From: Euryarchaeota archaeon UBA181
GTDB lineage: Archaea; Thermoplasmatota; Poseidoniia; Poseidoniales; Thalassarchaeaceae
DNA: 5,408 nt
Direction of reading: 5' to 3'
Assembly (NCBI GenBank): GCA_002496725.1
Contig: DALI01000052.1
Span: forward strand, 1-5,408
The notes under the pieces are model-generated. The model had not been told where the DNA came from. It ran no database searches and saw nothing but the letters and a program-made list of their open reading frames with translations. Positions 1 through 4,607 of the stretch are shown in pieces (the first letter of the stretch is position 1; each line of letters begins with the position of its first letter). Position numbers and translations under genes: made by a program.

Positions 1-1
1 C

Positions 2-23
2 AGAAATTATGAAAATAATTTCT
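2..23 (+). repeat. Perfect 9-bp hairpin with GAAA loop
   Basis: AGAAATTAT (2-10) and ATAATTTCT (15-23) are exact reverse complements separated by GAAA. As plus-strand RNA this gives a 9-bp stem closed by a GNRA-type tetraloop, followed by UUGGGGG. It has no U-tract like a classical terminator. It could be a 3' RNA structure of a plus-strand gene lying left of the window, or a chance palindrome in AT-rich DNA. Confidence 0.5.
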
Positions 24-196
24 TTGGGGGTCTCATGCACCAAATTATCCAAATATCACTACTAAATGAACAGCTATCGCCATTACATGAACAAAACTCA
101 TCAAGTCGCGCTAACCTAGACTCATCTAATGTCCATTGGACTCATTCTAAATATAGGACAATAAACTCTGGCATAGAGAAACCAGTGTTCCGATAG
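2..196 (+). CDS. Possible 3' end of a plus-strand gene entering from the left (doubtful)
   Basis: This frame is open from the first bases of the window to a TAG at 194-196, about 64 codons, and would be convergent with rpl24e. The only internal ATG is at 35. The peptide is rich in Asn, Ser, Gln and Leu and matches no family I recognise. The DNA is more AT-rich than the confirmed genes, and an open stretch of this length can occur by chance across six frames. The hairpin at 2-23 lies inside it, which argues mildly against coding. I keep it only as a flagged possibility. Confidence 0.13.
   Translation, partial: RNYENNFFGGLMHQIIQISLLNEQLSPLHEQNSSSRANLDSSNVHWTHSKYRTINSGIEKPVFR
119..150. repeat. 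Imperfect direct repeat GACTCAT(T)CTAA, 20-bp period
   Basis: GACTCATCTAA (119-129) recurs as GACTCATTCTAA (139-150), differing by one inserted T. A further ACTCATC lies at 96-102. The two main copies are 20 bp apart, about two helical turns, and the small imperfect palindrome GTCCA-T-TGGAC (131-141) falls between and against them. The role is unknown. It could be a protein-binding site or simple sequence drift in non-coding DNA. Confidence 0.3.
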
Positions 197-201
197 TAGG
201 A

Positions 202-393
202 TTACTTGATCCCGCCCTTCACGTATCTCTGGGTCCACTTCAGCCTTCGTGGATTCCTCTTGAGCTTGAGCGCGTTCTTTCGAGCTTTACTATCCTTGAA
301 CCACATCACTGAGCCATCTCTCTTGATGTACATAATACCAGTTCCAGGCTCAATTTCCTCACTCGTAAAGCTACATACTCTGGTTTCTGGCAT
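202..393 (-). CDS. rpl24e: Large ribosomal subunit protein eL24 (L24e), zinc ligands mostly lost
   Basis: This 63-residue protein of the 50S subunit is the usual size for archaeal eL24. Recognisable family features are IEPGTGIMYIKRDGSVMWF (residues 14-32) and the basic C-terminal half with KLKRNPRRLKWT (43-54). The family normally carries a CxxC...CxxxC zinc ribbon. Here only Cys7 remains; the other three positions are Thr10, Lys33 and Ala37, so zinc binding by the usual four ligands is impossible. The ATG is 9 nt after the eS28 stop. A GAGGTG Shine-Dalgarno motif overlaps that stop (TGAGGTG), which supports both the start and translational coupling. It is the last gene of the eL8-eS28-eL24 unit. 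Family assignment is secure. Confidence 0.95.
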   Translation of the reverse strand: MPETRVCSFTSEEIEPGTGIMYIKRDGSVMWFKDSKARKNALKLKRNPRRLKWTQRYVKGGIK

Positions 394-402
394 GATTACA
401 CC

Positions 403-621
403 TCAACGATTACCTAGGCGACGAGCCTCTCTACCAGTATCCTTCAACATGAGTATATCACCGACACGAACAGGACCCAGCACATTCCTAGAGATTATTC
501 TGCCAATGTCTCTAGGGTTTGCTGAGTCATCTACTCTGACCTTGACTTGAACGGCTTCCCCACTCATACCTGTCCTACCAACAATCTCAACAACCTCAGC
601 GGGCCATGATTCTTGAGCCAA
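403..621 (-). CDS. rps28e: Small ribosomal subunit protein eS28 (S28e), TTG start
   Basis: This 72-residue component of the 30S subunit has an OB-fold-type beta barrel near the mRNA exit region in this family. Family hallmarks are WPAEVVEIVGRTG (residues 6-18), RNVLGPVR (45-52), VGDILMLK (53-60) and the terminal REARRL (64-69). No upstream ATG exists. Two in-frame TTG codons compete, at 634-636 and 619-621. I choose 619-621 because GGAGG at 630-634 sits 8 nt before it and the length then matches archaeal homologues of about 70 residues. The earlier TTG overlaps that same GGAGG and would follow the eL8 stop by one base. The gene lies between eL8 and eL24, the common archaeal arrangement. Confidence 0.94.
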   Translation of the reverse strand: MAQESWPAEVVEIVGRTGMSGEAVQVKVRVDDSANPRDIGRIISRNVLGPVRVGDILMLKDTGREARRLGNR

Positions 622-629
622 ACTTCCAG

Positions 630-634
630 CCTCC
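630..634 (-). promoter_or_regulatory. Shine-Dalgarno site deciding the eS28 TTG start
   Basis: GGAGG on the minus strand lies 8 nt upstream of TTG 619-621. It starts 2 nt inside the alternative TTG at 634-636, so it cannot serve that codon. It is therefore the main evidence for the shorter eS28. Confidence 0.6.
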
Positions 635-637
635 AAT

Positions 638-1018
638 TTACTTCGATAGTGTCTCGTAGTGTCCCTTCACTTCATTGAAGAGATCTTGAGCCTCTTTTCC
701 TGCTTCAAGAACCGCTATAGCCGCTGTTCTAGTTCCAGCAGTCATTCCAGCTGAATCTGCCAGATATCCCTGATCCTCGACATAGATGAATGGAATTCCC
801 TTCTCCTTGCAAATCATTGGGACATGAGCCAGAAGCTCTCCAGGATTGACGTTCTCTGCCATCACGATCATCACAGCACTGCCTCTCTCAGCAGCCTTGG
901 TTACTTCGTTGGCACCCTTCTTTAACTTGCCTCGGCCATCCTTGCCAATCGCCTTCACAAGTTCGTAAACTTGCTCTTGTATGTCTTTCGGGGTCTCAAA
1001 CGCTATGTGAACACTCAT
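638..1018 (-). CDS. rpl7ae: Large ribosomal subunit protein eL8 / L7Ae, kink-turn RNA-binding protein
   Basis: This 126-residue L7Ae/L30e/S12e/Gadd45-family protein binds kink-turn RNA. In archaea it serves the 50S subunit and usually also box C/D and H/ACA guide RNPs and RNase P. The diagnostic RNA-contact segment KKGANEVTKAAERG lies at residues 33-46. It is followed by AENVNP (54-59), HVPMICKEKGIPFIYV (65-80) and a Gly/Ala-rich C-terminal region. I chose ATG 1016-1018 because GAGGAG (1028-1033) stands 9 nt upstream and family members start at this point. A TTG-initiated reading from 1090 would add 24 unconserved residues and would include the TATA box. The stop is 16 nt before the preferred eS28 start. 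It heads the ribosomal unit. Confidence 0.95.
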   Translation of the reverse strand: MSVHIAFETPKDIQEQVYELVKAIGKDGRGKLKKGANEVTKAAERGSAVMIVMAENVNPGELLAHVPMICKEKGIPFIYVEDQGYLADSAGMTAGTRTAAIAVLEAGKEAQDLFNEVKGHYETLSK

Positions 1019-1027
1019 TGGATACAT

Positions 1028-1033
1028 CTCCTC
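1028..1033 (-). promoter_or_regulatory. Shine-Dalgarno site of rpl7ae
   Basis: GAGGAG on the minus strand, 9 nt before ATG 1016-1018. It fixes the eL8 start and excludes the longer frame that begins near 1090. Confidence 0.6.
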
Positions 1034-1065
1034 GTGCTGGGTAAGTCGGCGCAGGACATGGTCGG

Positions 1066-1071
1066 TATAAA
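1066..1071 (-). promoter_or_regulatory. Putative TATA box for the eL8-eS28-eL24 unit
   Basis: TTTATA on the minus strand lies within the 90-bp gap between the prs stop and rpl7ae. With the usual archaeal spacing of about 25-30 bp, transcription would begin near 1041-1046. That gives a leader of some 25 nt that contains the GAGGAG site. No clear purine-rich BRE precedes it. Read-through from prs remains possible. Confidence 0.45.
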
Positions 1072-1108
1072 CGCAACGTATCGTGAACAACTTCTCCAGG
1101 GGTCAAAA

Positions 1109-2038
1109 TCAATCCAACATTTCCCTAAGTCCACGAGCTAGTGCAGGGGCGGAACTCACAACCGCTCTCGGGTTCTTTAGAGAGTCAGTTGTGTAAACAC
1201 CATCTACATGGTTAGCCAATCTAGAAAGTGCGCCCCCTGTGAATAACCCGTGTGTGCATGCCGCGTAAACAGCAGTTGCACCCTGTCTTCTGAGAGCGTC
1301 ACTAGCCCTACAAATCGTCCCACCTGTACTTATCATATCGTCAACGATCGCTACTACTTTCCCCTTGACATTGAGATCTTTTGCCTGATGCTCTATTGTG
1401 TGAGCGTCTATCCTAGTCTTCTCAAGATAACTGAACTCCCATCCTCCTATAGATGCCACCTCACTTGCCCTATCAATCGCCCCTTTATCCGGGCTCAAGA
1501 TGAAGTCAGGATCTACCTCCTCCTTGAGTCTTTGAGCTATCTCAGGCATCGAGCTGACGAAATGTATTGGGAAACTAGAGCTCTCCAAGACTCGTGGCTC
1601 GTGCAAGTCTAGGATAACCATTCCATCACAGCTTCTACCCAGTATTTCGGAGATTACCCTCGCAGAGATAGTTTCCCCGGGAGAGAAACGCTTGTCCTGT
1701 CTGGCATAACCATAGTAAGGAACTGCTAGAAAAACTCCCGGCCCCACATCTCCAGCAACCTGTACCCCCTCGTTCTTGTAGTTCTCCAAGTCCCCTCTAC
1801 GAATATCATTGATCGCCTCAAGCATCAGGATAGTCCTCATTATTCCAGAGTCCGGAAATGTATTGGAAACCAGTATCACTGACTCGGATCTAATTTCATC
1901 AAAAGAGTCACTGGGAACTCTAACATAGCCCTCTCCATCAGGAAATTTTCTACTTTCAATTTGTATTGACTTCATTCCCAGAATTTTCGATAGGGAGTGG
2001 GCCAATTCACGGCCTGAGGAGCCGCTTAGGACTGGCAT
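1109..2038 (-). CDS. prs: Ribose-phosphate pyrophosphokinase (PRPP synthetase)
   Basis: Makes PRPP and AMP from ribose 5-phosphate and ATP, feeding purine, pyrimidine, histidine and tryptophan synthesis; cytosolic. The 309 residues show the family order: GSSG (6-9), FPDGE (32-36), the ATP-binding PYYGYARQDKRF (107-118), DLH (144-146), the catalytic-loop KxR at Lys207/Arg209, and the PRPP-binding VVAIVDDMISTGGTI (228-242). An apparent insertion of roughly 18 residues (about 82-99, with GDLENYK and GDVGPG) precedes the VPYYGYARQD strand, where typical homologues have a short turn. The ATG at 2036-2038 is the first in-frame start after a TGA at 2066-2068 and matches the usual N-terminus. However, the only strong SD (AAGGAGG, 2060-2066) is 21 nt away. 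It is preceded by tRNA-Ile by 57 nt. Confidence 0.95.
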   Translation of the reverse strand: MPVLSGSSGRELAHSLSKILGMKSIQIESRKFPDGEGYVRVPSDSFDEIRSESVILVSNTFPDSGIMRTILMLEAINDIRRGDLENYKNEGVQVAGDVGPGVFLAVPYYGYARQDKRFSPGETISARVISEILGRSCDGMVILDLHEPRVLESSSFPIHFVSSMPEIAQRLKEEVDPDFILSPDKGAIDRASEVASIGGWEFSYLEKTRIDAHTIEHQAKDLNVKGKVVAIVDDMISTGGTICRASDALRRQGATAVYAACTHGLFTGGALSRLANHVDGVYTTDSLKNPRAVVSSAPALARGLREMLD

Positions 2039-2059
2039 GTGACAAGAAGGCGAACTGAG

Positions 2060-2066
2060 CCTCCTT
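2060..2066 (-). promoter_or_regulatory. Displaced Shine-Dalgarno-like AAGGAGG upstream of prs
   Basis: A full AAGGAGG on the minus strand ends 21 nt before the prs ATG, too far for ordinary initiation. No in-frame start lies between them. It sits inside codons 2-4 of a 20-codon out-of-frame ORF (ATG 2067-2069 to TGA 2007-2009) that overlaps the prs start. It may be coincidental or may take part in a structured leader. Confidence 0.3.
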
Positions 2067-2095
2067 CATGACGCTGCCGCTTGTTTTGGTACAAA

Positions 2096-2173
2096 TGGTG
2101 GGCATGACAGGATTTGAACCTGTGGCCTCCCGGTTATCAGCCGGGTGCTCCAGCCAAACTAAGCTACACGCCC
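2096..2173 (-). tRNA. tRNA-Ile(GAT) with encoded CCA
   Basis: On the minus strand the sequence folds as a full cloverleaf. The acceptor is GGGCGTG/CATGCCC with one G-U pair. The D arm is GCTT/GAGC with a GG in the loop. The anticodon stem is CCCGG/CCGGG with loop CTGATAA, giving anticodon GAT (isoleucine). The variable loop has 5 nt, and the T arm is ACAGG-TTCAAAT-CCTGT. The mature body is 2099-2173 (75 nt), with discriminator A at 2099 and genome-encoded CCA at 2096-2098. There is no intron. It lies 37 nt after the upstream CDS stop and 57 nt before prs, same strand. I see no TATA box of its own, so co-transcription and excision is plausible. Confidence 0.95.
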
Positions 2174-2181
2174 TTAAGCAA

Positions 2182-2194
2182 CCATGCGACATGG
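2182..2194 (-). repeat. Short hairpin CCATG-TCG-CATGG in the tRNA leader
   Basis: On the minus strand CCATG and CATGG are exact complements around a 3-nt loop. They sit in the 37-nt spacer between the PRC-barrel-like stop and the tRNA 5' end, 8 nt before the tRNA. It could help leader processing or be chance. Confidence 0.3.
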
Positions 2195-2210
2195 GATTCT
2201 GATTTGAAAC

Positions 2211-2810
2211 CTACTCAGCCTCATCGAACTCTTCAGCGTCATCCCCATTAAGCTTCAGGAAGCTTGGTAAAGTGGTTAGACGCTTTACTGTACACCTCAG
2301 AATTACCTCATCTAATCTTGAAGTAGTCCTTGCGAGCTGACCCACTGGAATTATTAGAGTATCTGGAAGCCCATGCTTCTTCTTCACCATGAAATGGGGA
2401 TTTACTACTACTCCCCTGTATGTTCTCTTGATCTTCACCATTCCAACCACATTTCCTATGTCTATGCCATCATTATCTAGAACGGCCCTGTCAAGCAGTT
2501 CATCAGGAGCGAATAACTCCTCTGAGATCCTAACAGTGTTCCTCCATCTTCTCTGTAGCTCTCTCATGGACTTCGAGAGTTTTATCGCTCCATCCGGCCT
2601 TATGCTGTGTACTAGCTCCTTAGAGAGGGGTGCGCTATCTGCAGGCTTCCTCATGAATTCTTCAGCCACTCCTGGGACGACTTGCAATCTCAGTGACTGT
2701 ACACATTCATCTCTGGGGTGAAAACGTTCACCTGTGATCACACCTACGAATTTGTCCCCCACATAGACATCTCTCTGTAGCAATTCCTGTATTCTGTATT
2801 CATCGTTCAT
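2211..2810 (-). CDS. Two-repeat PRC-barrel-like protein of unknown role
   Basis: A soluble protein of 199 residues with no signal peptide or membrane segment. I do not recognise a named family, but it looks like two tandem beta-barrel units of PRC-barrel type. Segment VGDKFVGVITG (17-27) parallels IDIGNVVGMV (116-125). LRLQVVPGV (40-48) parallels GVVVNPHFMV (133-142). APLSKELVHSIRPDGAIKL (60-78) parallels LIIPVGQLARTTSRLDEVIL (152-171). The linker 81-91 is basic (RELQRRWR), and the C-terminus is acidic (DDAEEFDEAE). PRC barrels occur in the ribosome-maturation factor RimM and in many small archaeal proteins, so RNA or ribosome binding is a reasonable guess, not shown. ATG 2808-2810 has GGTGAG (2814-2819) just upstream. 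A start at 2856-2858 (ATG) or 2859-2861 (GTG) would add a basic MKRKRGG tail and could be leaderless. Confidence 0.8.
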   Translation of the reverse strand: MNDEYRIQELLQRDVYVGDKFVGVITGERFHPRDECVQSLRLQVVPGVAEEFMRKPADSAPLSKELVHSIRPDGAIKLSKSMRELQRRWRNTVRISEELFAPDELLDRAVLDNDGIDIGNVVGMVKIKRTYRGVVVNPHFMVKKKHGLPDTLIIPVGQLARTTSRLDEVILRCTVKRLTTLPSFLKLNGDDAEEFDEAE

Positions 2811-2880
2811 TTTCTCACCAATCAGACTTGAGCTGCATCCCCCGCGCTTCCTCTTCATCACTTCAGAGTCCGGATTAGCA

Positions 2881-2891
2881 CTTATACTATA
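2881..2891 (-). promoter_or_regulatory. Putative TATA box(es) for the PRC-barrel-like gene
   Basis: The minus strand reads TATAGTATAAG here, two overlapping TATA-like hexamers. Spacing of 25-30 bp puts the transcript start near 2856-2860, exactly at the GTG/ATG pair of the longer reading. Translation from 2810 would instead have a leader of about 46-50 nt containing the GGTGAG site. Confidence 0.4.
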
Positions 2892-2914
2892 CTATCATTA
2901 AGACTGATAATCTA

Positions 2915-2960
2915 ATTGAAATTTTTACTATTAATGCAATATTCCTATTGAAAATTTAAA
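2915..2960. repeat. Direct repeat ATTGAAA(A)TTT, 32-bp period
   Basis: ATTGAAATTTTTA (2915-2927) recurs as ATTGAAAATTTAAA (2947-2960), with starts 32 bp apart, about three helical turns. Both lie between the arms of the 11-bp inverted repeat. The A/T-tract content would also favour DNA bending. It may be a regulator site or low-complexity AT sequence. Confidence 0.3.
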
Positions 2961-2974
2961 GTGTGTTTAATTTT

Positions 2975-2980
2975 TTTATA
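2975..2980 (+). promoter_or_regulatory. Putative TATA box for the aminotransferase-SDR pair
   Basis: TTTATA after a T-run. The usual archaeal spacing predicts a start near 3004-3005, only 8-9 nt before ATG 3013. No SD motif is seen there, so near-leaderless translation is expected. Confidence 0.45.
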
Positions 2981-3012
2981 GATTATCAGAATTTTAGTTT
3001 CTACTTCTGGCC

Positions 3013-4599
3013 ATGTTTTTCTCGGCCTGGGCAGATCCGTTATCACGAACCTTGATGAGCGACCTACAGTTCGGACAATCGATGTCTACCAGTCTAGATA
3101 TTCTCCATTCGATTCGAAACCGCACCGGGAAGTGTTCTACAACGGGACTATCAGACGCCATTCTACAATCGTTCATCGGCTCAGATCCATCCTTGGAAAA
3201 GGCTATTGAAGAAGCCAGAGATGCATTCGAACAGCTCTCCTTGGAGTCCGGAGTGGACATCATCTCTACCGATGAGGATTCACTAATCGAGACTCTTCAG
3301 TCAGATTTTGTCAATTTTTACTCTGCGGCTACGGTCAATCCCTATGTTGCGATTTCAGCTAGAGGTCCGTGGATAGTGACCTCGCATGGTGCCGTAATCC
3401 ATGATAATGGGGGATATGGTATGTTGGGCATGGGACATGGCCCAGATAGCGTTATCTCATCCATGCAAAGAAATTGGGTTATGGCTAATGTCATGACTCC
3501 CTCATTTAGCCAGAAGAGGCTAGCGGATAGATTGAAGATGGAGATTGGGCATACACGGGAAAAGTGTCCATTCGATCGATTCATTTGTATGAACTCAGGC
3601 TCAGAATCTATGACAGTAGGGATGAGAATTTCTGATGTTAATGCTCTGAGAATGACTGGCCCAGGTGGTAGGCATGAGGGTAAACCCACTCGTATGATAG
3701 CAATTGAGAGGGCGTTTCACGGCCGTACCGATCGTCCAGCACAGATTTCACATTCTTGCATGGATGGATATGATAGAAATTTGAATACCTTTCAAAATCG
3801 AGATAACCTTTCTCTAATTCCAGCTAATGATATCAATGCGCTAAAGGATGCTTTTGAACAGGCAGATGAAGATGGTGTTTTCATAGAACTATTAGCAATA
3901 GAGCCAGTTCAAGGGGAAGGGGCTCCTGGAGTATGTATTGACAGGAGCTTCTATGATGAGGCAAGGAGATTAACTAAGGAGCACGGGTCAATGTTAATTA
4001 TTGACTCAGTGCAAGCTGGGATTAGAGGTCAGGGTTGTCTAAGTATCGTTGACTATGATGGCTTCCAAGACTCCGAGGCACCCGATATGGAGGCTTGGTC
4101 TAAGGCAATTAATGCTGGACAATTCCCCCTATCGGTAGTTGGAATGACAGCCGATGTTGCAGAACTTTACGTTACTGGAATTTATGGAAATACAATGACT
4201 ACCAATCCCCGTGCATTGGAAACAGCCATTGCTGTGCTTGATCGTATCACTCCAGAACTTCGTCAGAATATTCGTCATCGTGGTAATGAGCTCGTCGAGG
4301 GACTCGAGAGCTTGATGGTGGAATTTCCCGATGCCGTTCTTTCAGTCCAGGGGACAGGGCTCCTAGTATGTGCAGAATTAGATCCTAATTTCTTCCCTGT
4401 TGTGGGAATTGACAAGGTTGAGATGTGGTGTAGGAAGAATGGATTGGGAGTTATCCATGGTGGAATAAACGCTCTTAGATTCACTCCACACTTTGCCATT
4501 ACATCAGCAGAGATAGAGATGATAGTTGAAATTGTTCGAAGTTCGATAATCCACTTCTCAAAAATCAAGTCTCTTGAACAGGTATCAACTCTCGCTTGA
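3013..4599 (+). CDS. Class-III (ornithine/lysine-type fold) PLP-dependent aminotransferase, long N-terminal extension
   Basis: A cytosolic fold-type I transaminase of 528 residues; members move an amino group, often from a terminal amine, to a 2-oxo acid. Signatures are GYGMLGMGHG (134-143), NSGSES for phosphate binding (194-199), FHGRT (235-239), EPVQGEG (297-303), DSVQAG with the pyridine-N aspartate Asp331 (331-336), SKAINAG with the Schiff-base Lys364 (363-369), TTNP (396-399) and LRFTPHF (488-494). Catalytic residues are therefore intact. Residues 1 to about 100 precede the normal domain start and include an acidic helical stretch (about 59-100); family members are usually nearer 400-450. 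The DSVQAG and FPLS forms differ from the textbook DEVQTG and YPIS, suggesting a distinct subfamily, substrate unknown. ATG 3013 is first after the TATA; Met15 and Met24 have no SD. It is followed by an SDR-like gene 8 nt downstream. Confidence 0.9.
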   Translation: MFFSAWADPLSRTLMSDLQFGQSMSTSLDILHSIRNRTGKCSTTGLSDAILQSFIGSDPSLEKAIEEARDAFEQLSLESGVDIISTDEDSLIETLQSDFVNFYSAATVNPYVAISARGPWIVTSHGAVIHDNGGYGMLGMGHGPDSVISSMQRNWVMANVMTPSFSQKRLADRLKMEIGHTREKCPFDRFICMNSGSESMTVGMRISDVNALRMTGPGGRHEGKPTRMIAIERAFHGRTDRPAQISHSCMDGYDRNLNTFQNRDNLSLIPANDINALKDAFEQADEDGVFIELLAIEPVQGEGAPGVCIDRSFYDEARRLTKEHGSMLIIDSVQAGIRGQGCLSIVDYDGFQDSEAPDMEAWSKAINAGQFPLSVVGMTADVAELYVTGIYGNTMTTNPRALETAIAVLDRITPELRQNIRHRGNELVEGLESLMVEFPDAVLSVQGTGLLVCAELDPNFFPVVGIDKVEMWCRKNGLGVIHGGINALRFTPHFAITSAEIEMIVEIVRSSIIHFSKIKSLEQVSTLA

Positions 4600-4607
4600 G
4601 TGGTAAG

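Larger units (their letters stand above)
1..201. other. AT-rich intergenic stretch downstream of rpl24e
   Basis: No convincing gene is visible. On the minus strand this is the region downstream of the eL24 stop, where the ribosomal-protein transcript should end. A weak candidate end is a 4-bp CTCT/AGAG stem (166-178) followed on the minus strand by TTTATTG, but the stem is too small to call a terminator. The stretch also contains a perfect hairpin at its left edge, a GACTCAT direct repeat, and a plus-strand frame open from position 2 to a TAG at 194-196; each is listed separately. Confidence 0.6.
2904..2989. repeat. Widely spaced 11-bp perfect inverted repeat in the divergent promoter
   Basis: CTGATAATCTA (2904-2914) and TAGATTATCAG (2979-2989) are exact reverse complements with 64 bp between them. 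Each arm therefore presents the same strand sequence, TAGATTATCAG, towards its own divergent gene. The right arm overlaps the end of the aminotransferase TATA box (2975-2980). The left arm lies just upstream of the minus-strand TATA. This fits a pair of operator half-regions or duplicated promoter elements serving both directions. Confidence 0.55.

Noticed and set aside
85..150. Possible box C/D guide RNA on the minus strand (TTGATGAG, TAGATGAG)
   Set aside because: The C-like boxes lack the proper RUGAUGA form and no CUGA D box is placed to pair with them.
160..182. Rho-independent-type terminator after rpl24e
   Set aside because: The stem is only 4 bp (CTCT/AGAG) and the following T content is weak; noted in the intergenic description but not called.
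1019..1090. Upstream extension of L7Ae from a TTG at 1090
   Set aside because: The extra 24 residues do not look like the family, the segment contains the TATA box and SD, and the ATG at 1016-1018 gives the normal length.
1250..1612. 120-codon plus-strand ORF
   Set aside because: Antisense to conserved prs motifs; composition is that of a shadow frame.
2007..2192. 61-codon minus-strand ORF spanning the tRNA
   Set aside because: Most of it is the tRNA-Ile sequence translated (GSNPV-type peptide from the T arm); it is a typical false ORF over a tRNA. Only its last 20 codons are mentioned, as a possible leader ORF of prs.
3006..3034. GGCC...GGCC hairpin around the aminotransferase ATG
   Set aside because: Only 4 bp pair and flanking bases do not extend the stem, so it is likely chance.
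3342..3689. 115-codon minus-strand ORF
   Set aside because: Complement of the aminotransferase core including NSGSES; a shadow frame.
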